DNA of 36,173 bases from Flavihumibacter sp. CACIAM 22H1 (GCF_001601815.1 NZ_LUKG01000006.1:33914-70086), one strand, 5' to 3'; shown: positions 8,590-18,991, counted from the first letter of the stretch. Notes: generated by a model from the letters alone, not told the origin. Made by a program: numbers and translations.

Positions 8590-10821
8590 ATGGAAGTAAC
8601 CGTAAAAACAGCCCAGCAACTTCGATTAACTGCCGAAGAATTTGAATTAATCAAAGAAAAGCTGGGTCGCACTCCCAATTTTAATGAACTCTGTGCTTTC
8701 TCCGGGATGTGGAGTGAGCATTGCAGCTATAAGAATTCGATCAAATGGCTCAAAACCCTGCCACGTGAAGGTGGAAAAATGCTGGTAGCGGCGGGCGAAG
8801 AAAATGCAGGACTAATGGATATGGGCGATGGTTTTGGGGTGGTTTTCAAAATTGAAAGCCATAATCACCCCTCCGCTATTGAACCTTTCCAGGGGGCTGC
8901 AACCGGGGTAGGAGGAATTCACCGCGATATTTTTACGATGGGGGCTCGCCCCATTGCCGCTTTGAATTCACTGCGTTTTGGAAAGCTGCAGGAAAATAAA
9001 ACACAGCACCTGCTGGGCGGCGTAGTACATGGAATCGGCCATTATGGCAATTGTTTTGGCGTACCTACAGTTGGAGGAGAAATCTATTTTGAACAATGTT
9101 ATCATACTAACCCGCTGGTGAATGCAATGAGCGTGGGTATTGTAAAAGCGGGCGGAACCGTAAGTGCTACAGCGGAAGGAACCGGAAATCCGGTAATGTT
9201 CGTGGGTTCAGCAACCGGAAAAGATGGAATTGGAGGGGCTTCTTTTGCTTCGGCTGATATTACAGCAGAAAGTGCTGAAGAGCTACCAGCCGTTCAGGTA
9301 GGTGATCCTTTCCAGGAAAAGAAACTGCTGGAAGCCTGCCTGGAGGTTATTACTACCGGTGCAGTGGTGGGCATGCAGGATATGGGTGCTGCCGGCATTA
9401 TTTGTTCAACCGCTGAAATGAGTGCAAAAGGCGGCGTTGGCATGCGGATTGATTTAGATAAAGTACCTACCCGCCAGGCCAATATGAAAACCTGGGAGCT
9501 GCTCTTAAGCGAAAGCCAGGAGCGCATGCTGATGGTGGTAGAAAAAGGGAAGGAAGCCCTTGTGGAAGCTATTTTTGAAAAATGGGATCTGCCCTGCTCT
9601 GTGATCGGTGAAGTAACGGATGATGGCTTGCTGAATTTTTTCATGAACGGAGAATTGGAAGCCTCCATACCAGCAGACGTATTAGTACTTGGAGGCGGTG
9701 CGCCACAATATGACCGGGCGTATGAAGAACCGGTTTATTTTGAAAAAATCAAAGCATTTGACCCCGGCACAGTTCCTCAGCCGGCAGATTATAAAGCAAT
9801 TGCCGCTCAATTGGTAAACATTCCTAATATAGCTTCCAAACGCTGGGTGTACGTGCAATACGACAGTATGGTAGGTACGGGTAATACCTCTACCAATGCG
9901 CCGAGTGATGCGGCCGTGGTGCTGGCTAAGCCGTCTGAAAAAGCATTGGCGGTAACGACCGATTGTAACAGCCGGTATGTATACGCGGATCCCTATAAGG
10001 GAGCTATGATAGCGGTAGCAGAGGCCGCGCGCAATATCGTTTGTTCCGGAGGAGAACCCCTGGGCGTAACCAATTGCCTGAATTTTGGAAACCCGTACGA
10101 TCCACAGGTCTATTACCAGTTTGTGCATGCTATCAAAGGAATGGGTGATGCCTGCCGGCGTTTTAATACCCCTGTTACCGGCGGTAACGTTAGTTTCTAT
10201 AACCAGAATCCGGATGGACCGGTGTACCCGACCCCAACCATCGGTATGGTAGGGTTACTGGATTCTTACCAGGATAGAATGACGCTGGGTTTCCGGGAAG
10301 CAGGTGACCTTATATACCTGATCGGGAAATCAACCAGCGATATCAATAGTTCGGAATACCTGAATAAAATTCTCAGCATTGAGTTTTCTCCGGCTCCTTA
10401 TTTTGAGCTGGAAGAAGAAGTTGACCTGCAGGCAACAGTATTAAAGCTGATCCGTTCCAAACAAATCCTTTCCGCACACGATGTAAGCGAAGGCGGACTC
10501 TTTATCACCCTTCTGGAAAGCGGATTTGTAAACGGACTGGGATTTGATATCCGCACTGCTTCTCATATCCGCAAAGATGCCGACTTGTTTGGCGAAGGCC
10601 AAAGCCGCGTTGTAGTATCCGTACAGCCATCGCAACAGGCCGAATTCGAAGCTGGTTTAAAGGGTACTGAATTTCGGTTATTGGGTACTGTTACCAGTGC
10701 CGAACTGAACATTGACGGAGAAGCCTGGGGTTCCGTAGACGATTGGAAAAACCAGTATGATACGGCTATTGAGAAATTACTGGCCGGACATGAATCTGAA
10801 CATGCGCTCAGTGCATTATAA
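8590..10821 (+). CDS. purL: phosphoribosylformylglycinamidine synthase subunit PurL
   Basis: Fourth step of de novo purine synthesis: FGAR plus glutamine and ATP to FGAM. The 743-residue length marks the small PurL form, which needs separate PurQ and PurS subunits (not in this window). Visible family blocks are FSGMWSEHCSYKNS near the N-terminus, KIESHNHPSAIEPFQGAATG in the first ATP-binding half, MQDMGAAGI, and the second-half counterparts CSGGEPLGVTNCLNFGNP and HDVSEGGLF. The track start is 36 codons upstream and includes the promoter; ATG 8590 (MEVTVKTAQQ) is chosen. It leads a run with the PAS protein, hldD and proC, separated by 15, 28 and 18 bp. Confidence 0.97.
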   Translation: MEVTVKTAQQLRLTAEEFELIKEKLGRTPNFNELCAFSGMWSEHCSYKNSIKWLKTLPREGGKMLVAAGEENAGLMDMGDGFGVVFKIESHNHPSAIEPFQGAATGVGGIHRDIFTMGARPIAALNSLRFGKLQENKTQHLLGGVVHGIGHYGNCFGVPTVGGEIYFEQCYHTNPLVNAMSVGIVKAGGTVSATAEGTGNPVMFVGSATGKDGIGGASFASADITAESAEELPAVQVGDPFQEKKLLEACLEVITTGAVVGMQDMGAAGIICSTAEMSAKGGVGMRIDLDKVPTRQANMKTWELLLSESQERMLMVVEKGKEALVEAIFEKWDLPCSVIGEVTDDGLLNFFMNGELEASIPADVLVLGGGAPQYDRAYEEPVYFEKIKAFDPGTVPQPADYKAIAAQLVNIPNIASKRWVYVQYDSMVGTGNTSTNAPSDAAVVLAKPSEKALAVTTDCNSRYVYADPYKGAMIAVAEAARNIVCSGGEPLGVTNCLNFGNPYDPQVYYQFVHAIKGMGDACRRFNTPVTGGNVSFYNQNPDGPVYPTPTIGMVGLLDSYQDRMTLGFREAGDLIYLIGKSTSDINSSEYLNKILSIEFSPAPYFELEEEVDLQATVLKLIRSKQILSAHDVSEGGLFITLLESGFVNGLGFDIRTASHIRKDADLFGEGQSRVVVSVQPSQQAEFEAGLKGTEFRLLGTVTSAELNIDGEAWGSVDDWKNQYDTAIEKLLAGHESEHALSAL

Positions 10822-10836
10822 CCTGTAACGCCACCC

Positions 10837-11850
10837 ATGCCTTCTGTTAGTGATTTGTTTCAGTTGTTTGAAATGACCCCCGACCTTGTTTGCATAGCGG
10901 GCAGAGACGGATATTTCAAAAAAGTAAACAAAGCAGTGATTGATAAATTGGGTTATACGGAGGAAGAGCTGTTTTCCCGTTTGATTTCCAGTTTTGTACA
11001 TCCCGATGACCGCGAAGAAACGGCCCGTACCAGAGCTGAATTGATCAGCGGTAAAAAACTACTCAACTTTGAAAACAGGTATATCACCAAAAACGGGGGA
11101 GTTGTTTGGCTGGAATGGACATCTATTTTTCATTCCGGTAAAGACATGGTTTTTGCCATCGCCAAAGATATTACCAAGCGAAAAAAAGTGGAGAAAGATA
11201 TAGAGGCGGAATACCATAAGTTTAAAAGTTTGGCGGGCCATTTTAAAACCAGCATGGAAGCAGACCGAAAATTCCTGGCGGCTGAATTACACGAGGAAAT
11301 GGCCCAGCTTGCCTCGGTTATCAAAATGGATATTGACTGGGTAGGAAGACGGGAGGATGGTTTATCCCCTGCCAGTAGAAACCGCCTGGAACATGCGGCC
11401 GGCATAACGGAACTGCTGATTGCGACCATACGACGCATAACTTTTAGCATCGGGTCTACCATGCTGAGCCATGTCGGTCTGAAAGCCACGCTCGACTGGC
11501 AGTGCAGAGAATTTTCTTTGTTAACGGGCATTCCCTGTAAGTTCCTGAGCACCGTGGAAGAGGATAAAACGGTGGGGGAGGTAGAGCTGGATTTTTTACG
11601 GATCAGCCAGGAAGCGCTGACCTCCATTATGATGAATACGGAGGTTCGGCAGGTAGGCCTGGCCCTGGACCATATCGGGGCTAAAGTGTATTTAACCATA
11701 CAGGTAGATTATAAAGTGATTATTAATAGAGACCTGTTTTCCGAAAGCCTGGAACGGATACGTGACAGGGCCAGTTATATAAACGGTCAAACCGAAATTG
11801 ATCTCGATCCTGCCGGGTGCACAATTATTCGGGTTATCGTAGACAAATAA
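10837..11850 (+). CDS. PAS-domain histidine-kinase-like protein with degenerate ATPase domain
   Basis: A 337-residue soluble protein. Residues about 8-118 form a PAS domain (FEMTPDLVCIAG through IAKDITKRKK). A helix with ELHEEMAQ follows, with H152 at the place of the HisKA_3-type phospho-acceptor. The C-terminal region aligns in outline with a HATPase domain: RISQEALTSIM at about 255-265 corresponds to the N-box, but the usual asparagine appears to be S263. No DxGxG or GxG nucleotide-binding box is visible before RIRDRASYINGQ. It may therefore sense and signal without ATP-dependent autophosphorylation, or be a partner of another kinase. It starts 15 bp after purL. No response regulator is nearby. 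Confidence 0.75.
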   Translation: MPSVSDLFQLFEMTPDLVCIAGRDGYFKKVNKAVIDKLGYTEEELFSRLISSFVHPDDREETARTRAELISGKKLLNFENRYITKNGGVVWLEWTSIFHSGKDMVFAIAKDITKRKKVEKDIEAEYHKFKSLAGHFKTSMEADRKFLAAELHEEMAQLASVIKMDIDWVGRREDGLSPASRNRLEHAAGITELLIATIRRITFSIGSTMLSHVGLKATLDWQCREFSLLTGIPCKFLSTVEEDKTVGEVELDFLRISQEALTSIMMNTEVRQVGLALDHIGAKVYLTIQVDYKVIINRDLFSESLERIRDRASYINGQTEIDLDPAGCTIIRVIVDK

Positions 11851-11878
11851 ATTAGTTTTTCCCCAGTACCTTTATTGC

Positions 11879-12859
11879 ATGGATAATAAAACGGTCATTA
11901 TTGTAACCGGAGCTGCCGGGTTTATAGGCAGCTGTCTAGTAGGTTTTTTAAACCTGAAAGGCTATACCAACCTTATTTTGGTAGATGAGTTTTCGAGTGC
12001 CGTCAAAGAGGCAAATCTATCTGGTAAATTATACATCGATAAAGTTGACAGGAACCTGTTTTTTGAATGGTTGCAGGAACATAAACCCACTATTTCGTTC
12101 GTGTTTCATATCGGGGCCCGAACAGATACTACGGAGTTTGACTATTCCGTACATCAGCGCCTGAACGTGGAGTATTCCCAGAAATTGTGGAATTACTGCG
12201 TAGTACATACGATTCCATTGGTATATGCTTCTTCCGCAGCTACTTATGGAAACGGGGAATTGGGCTATCAGGATTCACATGAGCTGCCTTTTCAACTGGA
12301 GCCCCTGAACCCCTACGGTGTTTCCAAAAATGAATTTGATAAATGGGTATTGCATGAAGCCATGCACCCGCCCTTTTGGGCAGGCCTGAAATTTTTTAAT
12401 GTTTATGGCCCCAATGAATACCACAAGGGAAGAATGGCTTCGGTGATCTGGCATTCCTTTAACCAGATCAGGGAACAGGGAAAAGTGAAATTATTCAGAT
12501 CGCACCGGCCCGATTTCAAAGACGGGCAGCAACTGCGTGATTTTGTGTATGTGATGGATGTTATTAAGGTTTGTTTCTGGCTCATGATTAACCAGCCTGC
12601 CTCGGGTTTGTATAATCTTGGTACCGGAAAGGCCAGAAGTTTTGAAGACCTGGTTAAAGCCACTTATGCAGGACTGGATAAAGAAGCCCTGATCGAGTTT
12701 ATCGATATGCCGGAAGATATCCGGGAAAAGTACCAGTATTTCACCGAAGCAGCCATGCATAAATTACAGGCAGCGGGTTATTCAGAGCCCTTTTACAGCC
12801 TGGAAGAGGGCGTGGAAGACTATGTACGCAACTACCTGGTGGGTGGACACTACTATTAA
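11879..12859 (+). CDS. hldD: ADP-L-glycero-D-manno-heptose-6-epimerase
   Basis: A short-chain dehydrogenase/reductase-fold epimerase of 326 residues that inverts C6 of ADP-D-glycero-D-manno-heptose for lipopolysaccharide inner core synthesis. The NADP-binding loop is GAAGFIGS (about 11-18); the family block IGARTDTTE is at about 78-86, followed by the catalytic S-Y-K set in YASSAATYG and NPYGVSK (Y146, K150). Late blocks NVYGPNEYHKG and LRDFVYVMDV are also characteristic of HldD. It begins 28 bp after the PAS gene and ends 18 bp before proC, which suggests cotranscription with purL. Alternative: another nucleotide-sugar epimerase, but the motif set favours HldD. Confidence 0.92.
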   Translation: MDNKTVIIVTGAAGFIGSCLVGFLNLKGYTNLILVDEFSSAVKEANLSGKLYIDKVDRNLFFEWLQEHKPTISFVFHIGARTDTTEFDYSVHQRLNVEYSQKLWNYCVVHTIPLVYASSAATYGNGELGYQDSHELPFQLEPLNPYGVSKNEFDKWVLHEAMHPPFWAGLKFFNVYGPNEYHKGRMASVIWHSFNQIREQGKVKLFRSHRPDFKDGQQLRDFVYVMDVIKVCFWLMINQPASGLYNLGTGKARSFEDLVKATYAGLDKEALIEFIDMPEDIREKYQYFTEAAMHKLQAAGYSEPFYSLEEGVEDYVRNYLVGGHYY

Positions 12860-12877
12860 AGCAAGCAACTATCAAAT

Positions 12878-13681
12878 ATGAGCAAAACCATAGCCATAAT
12901 CGGCGGGGGAAACCTTGGTATCTCCATTGCAGAAGGATTAACGGCAGGGGGATTTTTATCCCCCTCACAGATTACAGTTACCCGCCGAACAACCACCCTG
13001 CTACAGCCTCTCCAACAAAAAGGGATGCAGATCACCAGCGATAACCTGGCCGCAGCCGCCGGCAGTGAAGTGATTCTATTGGCCGTAAAGCCCTTCCAGA
13101 TTAAAGAAGTGATCCGTGAAATAGCACCTGCATTAACCAGTGATAAATTGCTGATATCCGTAGTAACCGGAGTAAGCATGCAGGAAATGCGGTCGGAAAT
13201 AGGCATAGCTAACTCACCGGCTTTGTTCAGAGCCATGCCTAATACAGCAGTTGCCATCCGGGAAAGTATGACCTGTATCAGCCATTCCGGAGCCAGCCAG
13301 GCACAGGTCGAATGGGTATTGGAGCTGTTTAACCAGGTAGGAAGGGTGGTGGCCATTGATGAAAAACTTATGGACGCAGCTACCGTTTTGGGGGCCTGCG
13401 GAACAGCGTATGCCATGCGGTATATCAGGGCAAATATCCAGGGGGGTATAGAAATCGGGTTTGATGCTAAAACGGCCAGCCTTATAGCTGCCCAAACGGT
13501 TAAAGGAGCCGCAGAACTGCTTTTGCAGAAAGGTACCCACCCGGAATATGAAATTGATAAGGTAACCACCCCTAAGGGCTGTACGATTGCCGGGCTTAAT
13601 GAAATGGAACACCAGGGTTTCAGCTCATCCCTTATTAAAGGGATATCAGCCAGTTATGTGAAAATTCAGGCAGATAAATAA
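12878..13681 (+). CDS. proC: pyrroline-5-carboxylate reductase
   Basis: Last step of proline synthesis: NAD(P)H-dependent reduction of 1-pyrroline-5-carboxylate. The 267-residue length is normal. The N-terminal Rossmann motif is IGGGNLGIS; LLAVKPFQ is the typical strand after the cofactor domain, FRAMPNTAVAIRESMT marks the substrate region, and the C-terminal TTPKGCTIAGLNEME block is the family signature variant (the usual TSPGGTT is TTPKGCT here). It is the last gene in the purL run; the AT-rich 95 bp that follow lead to the next small gene. Confidence 0.95.
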   Translation: MSKTIAIIGGGNLGISIAEGLTAGGFLSPSQITVTRRTTTLLQPLQQKGMQITSDNLAAAAGSEVILLAVKPFQIKEVIREIAPALTSDKLLISVVTGVSMQEMRSEIGIANSPALFRAMPNTAVAIRESMTCISHSGASQAQVEWVLELFNQVGRVVAIDEKLMDAATVLGACGTAYAMRYIRANIQGGIEIGFDAKTASLIAAQTVKGAAELLLQKGTHPEYEIDKVTTPKGCTIAGLNEMEHQGFSSSLIKGISASYVKIQADK

Positions 13682-13754
13682 TATTTGATTCAAATGTTCG
13701 TTTATTAAATCAGCGGGTATAAGGGATTTCCCCTAGATATTAGGAATTTTTTTA

Positions 13755-13762
13755 TACCTTCG
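13755..13762 (+). promoter_or_regulatory. -7-like box TACCTTCG
   Basis: TACCTTCG differs from TAnnTTTG at one position, and sits about 40 bp ahead of ATG 13801. The same TTCG variant occurs before yidC. No convincing -33 element was seen. Confidence 0.35.
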
Positions 13763-13800
13763 CCTTTCCTAAACCTGTGAACAACCCAGAATCTAATAGT

Positions 13801-13980
13801 ATGAAGCGAAATTTAAGTGTATGGATCCTTTTTGTAGAGATTTTAGCCATCGTGGTCATACACGCAAATAAAGATCAGGCGGAAAAAATTAAAGAAATCT
13901 TGTTGAAACGTAATCATTCAGCCTTTATAAAAGCCACTCCGATTCAACCGTCTGCTGTTTCGCAGCTGACGATCAAATAA
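13801..13980 (+). CDS. small single-pass membrane protein, orphan
   Basis: A 59-residue protein that I do not recognise. It starts MKRNLSVWILFVEILAIVVIH, a single hydrophobic segment after a basic N-terminus, so it is either a membrane anchor or a signal peptide. The rest contains NKDQAEKIKEILLKRNHSAF, a short amphipathic stretch, then a Pro/Ser-rich end. A GTG at 13777 would add eight polar residues; ATG 13801 gives the cleaner membrane-protein start. It has its own -7-like box and a strong terminator 27 bp after the stop, so it looks like a real single-gene transcription unit. A precursor peptide is another possibility, without direct support. Confidence 0.5.
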   Translation: MKRNLSVWILFVEILAIVVIHANKDQAEKIKEILLKRNHSAFIKATPIQPSAVSQLTIK

Positions 13981-14006
13981 TAAGCAATAATCACCAAAAG
14001 GAAAAA

Positions 14007-14044
14007 ATAGGCATCCGGGATTCCGGGTGCCTATTGTCTTTTTA
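14007..14044 (+). terminator. rho-independent terminator after the small membrane protein
   Basis: ATAGGCATCCGG (14007-14018) and CCGGGTGCCTAT (14023-14034) form a 12-bp stem with one G-U pair and a GATT loop, followed by TGTCTTTTTA. A-rich sequence precedes it, so the reverse strand could also terminate. Confidence 0.85.
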
Positions 14045-14047
14045 TCC

Positions 14048-14055
14048 TATCTTTG
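14048..14055 (+). promoter_or_regulatory. -7 box TATCTTTG upstream of pyrG
   Basis: Exact match to TAnnTTTG immediately after the preceding terminator. No TTG is found at the ideal 19-bp distance. It would start a transcript near 14060, giving pyrG a leader of about 160 nt, or a separate small RNA. Confidence 0.5.
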
Positions 14056-15867
<1,812 letters not shown>

Positions 15868-15888
15868 GAAAAGGGAACCGCCGGTTTA

Positions 15889-15905
15889 CCATTTACTATT
15901 CACTA
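15889..15905 (-). repeat. short dispersed repeat copy (17 bp)
   Basis: Read on the minus strand, this intergenic stretch is TAGTGAATAGTAAATGG, identical to 31290-31306 on the plus strand. It contains a GAATAGT-type iteration, as expected of a dispersed intergenic simple-repeat family. Confidence 0.5.
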
Positions 15906-15937
15906 TAGACGCAATATTATTCAGCCACCTTTTCCTT

Positions 15938-15945
15938 TATCTTCG
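15938..15945 (+). promoter_or_regulatory. -7-like box TATCTTCG for yidC
   Basis: TATCTTCG is one mismatch from TAnnTTTG and lies 22 bp before the yidC start. No clear -33 TTTG was seen at the usual distance. Confidence 0.35.
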
Positions 15946-15967
15946 CAACTCTTAAAAATATTACTGG

Positions 15968-17815
15968 ATGCAAAGTATGGATCGGAATACGATAATCGGT
16001 TTTGTGCTGTTGGGGGTTCTTTTATTTGTTTATCTGTTTATTTCTTCCAAGAATAGCAGGGAATTAGAAGCCCAACGCCTCCGTCAGGAAGATTCCCTGG
16101 CAAAAATTGAACTGGTTAAACAACAAGCTGCCCAGGCCAAGGCAAAAGACAGCATTGCGGCTTCTGCCCAGGTACTTGATTCCAATGCTACCGGATGGGC
16201 CAGGCACCTGGCTGGTTCAGAAGGCTTTCATACCGTTGAAACAGACCTGCTGAAAGTACGATTCAGTAATAAGGGAGGGCAACCGGTTCAGGTAGAACTG
16301 AAAAAATACAACCGGGCAGACAGTAGCCTGGTATCAATAATTGAAGACGGAAGTGATCAGTTTAGTTACCCCGTACTAACAGCCACCAATCAAAGTACCC
16401 CTTCTGCTGAGTTGTTTTTTCAACTCAAGTCTGCCCAGCAGGATGCCAATGGCAACCATATTGTGGTATATGAAGCGGCCGGTAACGCGGGTGAATCCAT
16501 TCAACAGGAATACATCATCAAACCTGGTTCCTATTTAATCGACTTTACGATTCGGCTTAACGGAACCACTTCTATGATTGCCCAGCAGAATTTCCAGTTG
16601 CAATGGAATGTAGCAGCGCAGCAGCAAGAAAAAGATGCCAGGTACGAAAGAGAACAATCCCAGCTTATTCTGGTAGAAGATGGAGAATACGACTATTTTA
16701 ACCTGATGTCCAATAACCAGAAAAGCTTTGAAAATACGGTTCATTGGGCAAGTATCAAACAGCGCTTTTTTAATGCTACCCTCATTAATAAAGACAAATT
16801 TGACAAAGCAAAATTTGACTGGACAACTCCCAAAGAAGATAGTGCTCGTTTAATTGTTGCTACCAAAGCCAGTTTTGAAAAGAAACTGCCCGCAGGTACC
16901 CAGGCCACTATTCCGCTTCAGTTCTATTTTGGTCCGAACGACTATAAAATTCTGCGCAATATCGGGGTAGAAAAAATGGATAAGATTGTAAATCTTGGAC
17001 AGGGACCCTATGCTTTTGTACGACCCATCAACCAGTACATTGTAATGCCCGTTTTTGATTTTATCAAAAAATATTTTGTTTCATTTGGGTTGGTTATTGC
17101 CTTGCTGACCATCTTTATCCGGCTGATTACATCTCCCCTGGTGTACTCAAGTTATCTGAGTGGCGCTAAAATGAAGGCATTGCGCCCTGAAATAGATGCA
17201 CTTAAAGCAAAATATGGCGATGATCAGCAGACATTTGGGATGGAGCAAATGAAGTTGTTCCGGGAGGCCGGCGTTAACCCGCTGGGCGGATGTATTCCCG
17301 CTTTACTGCAGATCCCGATCTTCTTTGCATTGTATAGCTTTTTTAACTCTTTTGTTGACCTGCGGGGAGAATCCTTCCTCTGGGCCGCTGATTTGTCGAC
17401 CTACGATGTAATCACCCAACTGCCGTTTAAGATTCCCTGGTTTGGTGATCATATCAGCCTGTTTACCCTTACGGCTGTTATTACCAGTTTCCTGATCTCC
17501 CTGTATAATATGAATATGACACCGGATCAGAATAATCCGATGTTGAAATACATGCCTTATTTCTTCCCGGTATTGTTGCTCTTCTTCTTTAACCGGCTTC
17601 CATCGGCCCTTACCTGGTATTATACGGTTTCCAACCTGATTACCCTGGCATTACAGTGGGTGATTCAAAATTATATTATCGATCACGATAAAATTGTAGC
17701 GCAGTTAGCAGCCAATAGAGCTAAACCGAAGAGCAAATCAAAATGGCAGGAAAAAATGGAACAAATGCAGGAAACGCAGAAGCGTGTGCAGGAAATGCAG
17801 AAAAAAGGCAAATAA
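15968..17815 (+). CDS. yidC: membrane protein insertase YidC
   Basis: Inserts proteins into the inner membrane, alone or with SecYEG. The 615 residues have the Gram-negative YidC layout: N-terminal helix (NTIIGFVLLGVLLFVYLFI), a large periplasmic P1 domain to about residue 340, then the conserved five-helix-type core with LTIFIRLITSPLVYSSYLSG, a cytoplasmic hairpin (MKALRPEIDALKAKYGDD), NPLGGCIPALLQIPIFFALYSF and FFFNRLPSALTWYYTVSN. The tail is very basic and Gln/Met-rich, typical of ribosome-binding tails in this phylum. ATG 15968 or ATG 15977 (MDRNTI) could start translation; the latter fits homologues better. The next gene begins 47 bp later. Confidence 0.97.
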   Translation: MQSMDRNTIIGFVLLGVLLFVYLFISSKNSRELEAQRLRQEDSLAKIELVKQQAAQAKAKDSIAASAQVLDSNATGWARHLAGSEGFHTVETDLLKVRFSNKGGQPVQVELKKYNRADSSLVSIIEDGSDQFSYPVLTATNQSTPSAELFFQLKSAQQDANGNHIVVYEAAGNAGESIQQEYIIKPGSYLIDFTIRLNGTTSMIAQQNFQLQWNVAAQQQEKDARYEREQSQLILVEDGEYDYFNLMSNNQKSFENTVHWASIKQRFFNATLINKDKFDKAKFDWTTPKEDSARLIVATKASFEKKLPAGTQATIPLQFYFGPNDYKILRNIGVEKMDKIVNLGQGPYAFVRPINQYIVMPVFDFIKKYFVSFGLVIALLTIFIRLITSPLVYSSYLSGAKMKALRPEIDALKAKYGDDQQTFGMEQMKLFREAGVNPLGGCIPALLQIPIFFALYSFFNSFVDLRGESFLWAADLSTYDVITQLPFKIPWFGDHISLFTLTAVITSFLISLYNMNMTPDQNNPMLKYMPYFFPVLLLFFFNRLPSALTWYYTVSNLITLALQWVIQNYIIDHDKIVAQLAANRAKPKSKSKWQEKMEQMQETQKRVQEMQKKGK

Positions 17816-17862
17816 GCCAACTAAAAATGGTTATTTTCCGTCTGATTTACAGCAAGATCAAC

Positions 17863-18519
17863 ATGAAAATAGCATTTCTTAGCCTCCTGGGCCTCTTCTG
17901 CTTTACCGGAATCCAGGCGCAAAAAAGAGTTTCAGACCTTACCATCGTTTACGATGCGGTTATTACTACCGGAACCGCTGAACCCAAACTGGCGGATGCG
18001 TTCGACGGTGCAACCACCACCGTTTACCTGAAAGGTGGACTGAGCCGGTCAGAGATGCAAAGCGCCCTGGCAAGTTTTACGACCATACACGATGCCCGAA
18101 CCGGCAGTGCGGTAGTGCTACAGGAAGTGGGCGGACAAAAAGTCCTGATCCGGATGACGGCAGAGGACTGGAAGGATAAAAATCGCCGGTACGAAGGAAT
18201 CAGTTTTACTACAACCGACGAAACCAAACAATTGGCAGGGTATACCTGTAAAAAAGCGGTGGCTTCTTTGAAGGACGGGTCAACGTTCACCGTGTATTAT
18301 ACCGAAGAATTACAACCGGAAAACAACCACTATAACTCCCAGTTTACAAATCTTCGGGGCTTACCCCTTGAATATGAATTACAACAAGGTAAACTTACCA
18401 TTAAATACGTAGTAGCCCAGGTGTCTCTGAACCCGGTACCAGTTTCGAAATTCGATATCCCCAAATCAGGTTTTCGTGAAATGAGTTATGAGGAGAGTAA
18501 GAAGGGGAGGAGGAATTAG
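17863..18519 (+). CDS. exported DUF4412/GLPGLI-like protein
   Basis: A 218-residue secreted protein of unknown function. Residues 1-19 form a signal peptide (MKIAFLSLLGLFCFTGIQAQ). The body has the beta-rich layout of DUF4412/GLPGLI proteins: an opening strand VSDLTIVYDAVI, the LAGYTCKKAVASLKDG block (about 124-139) with its single cysteine, a YTEEL segment, LRGLPLEYEL, and the closing KFDIPKSGF motif. The ORF track starts 40 codons earlier inside yidC; ATG 17863 is at the signal peptide. It lies 47 bp after yidC and may be cotranscribed. The C-terminal tail is basic and encoded by a polypurine run. Confidence 0.75.
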   Translation: MKIAFLSLLGLFCFTGIQAQKRVSDLTIVYDAVITTGTAEPKLADAFDGATTTVYLKGGLSRSEMQSALASFTTIHDARTGSAVVLQEVGGQKVLIRMTAEDWKDKNRRYEGISFTTTDETKQLAGYTCKKAVASLKDGSTFTVYYTEELQPENNHYNSQFTNLRGLPLEYELQQGKLTIKYVVAQVSLNPVPVSKFDIPKSGFREMSYEESKKGRRN

Positions 18520-18557
18520 GGGGAGGGGAATGAAGAAGGACAAGGGGGAATAAAAAA
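18489..18557 (+). other. polypurine, G-run-rich tract
   Basis: About 69 bp with almost only A and G on the plus strand, containing runs of four or five G (GGGG, GGGGG, GGGG, GGGGG). It covers the last codons of the DUF4412/GLPGLI-like gene and the spacer after it, up to the terminator hairpin. Confidence 0.6.
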
Positions 18558-18573
18558 TGCTCCATTCGGAGCA
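18551..18573 (-). terminator. rho-independent terminator of the exported orphan gene
   Basis: On the minus strand TGCTCC-GAAT-GGAGCA is a 6-bp stem with a four-base loop, followed by TTTTTTA. It lies 32 bp after the stop of the gene at 18605-18991. Confidence 0.8.
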
Positions 18574-18604
18574 GCAGCAAGAAGTTCTTTTAATAGGGGA
18601 AAAA

Positions 18605-18991
18605 TTATTTGTGCATCCGCAACTTCAGGTTCAACATCTGCGTACTGTTACAAGCCGTTGTTTTACCAATTGTAATGCGACTGCTATACGGCATAATGTA
18701 AGTGGTATTCCCTTTTTGATAGGTAACCAGGGTGTTCACACTCAGCTGATTCTGGTTAATTTTCGTAGTCGAAAAGCCTAAACTTCCTTTGTAAGAAGGG
18801 CCTGCTTTCAATGTAAAACCAGTAGTGGTTTTAATCGGAACAAAATGTTCAGTTGGTTTGCTGGCTGTTTTTTTGGCTTTTTTCTCCCCTCCCATACTGG
18901 CAACCGCTAAACCGGTAATTCCTAGTAAAACCGCTGCCGCCAGCAGTTTTCTACCGTGTTTAGAGATTCTTGTATGGAGGTTTAACAACAT
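18605..18991 (-). CDS. exported hypothetical protein
   Basis: A 128-residue protein with no family that I recognise. It has a basic N-terminus followed by a hydrophobic segment (LLAAAVLLGITGLAVAS), then a Lys/Ala/Ser-rich linker (GEKKAKKTASKPTE), and a C-terminal region with short strand-like segments (TTTGFTLKAGPSYKGSL and LVTYQKGNTTYIMPY). It is likely exported or membrane-anchored. The track start at 19024 adds 11 codons, but a -7 box at 18999-19006 lies within that extension, so ATG 18991 is preferred. It is a single-gene unit with its own terminator and converges with the DUF4412/GLPGLI-like gene. Confidence 0.55.
   Translation of the reverse strand: MLLNLHTRISKHGRKLLAAAVLLGITGLAVASMGGEKKAKKTASKPTEHFVPIKTTTGFTLKAGPSYKGSLGFSTTKINQNQLSVNTLVTYQKGNTTYIMPYSSRITIGKTTACNSTQMLNLKLRMHK

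Noticed and set aside
11130-11699. 189-codon minus-strand ORF opposite the PAS protein
   Set aside because: Antisense shadow; Ser-rich with no motif.
12856-13569. 237-codon minus-strand ORF opposite proC
   Set aside because: Its Ser/Ala/Ile-rich content is that of an antisense translation of proC.
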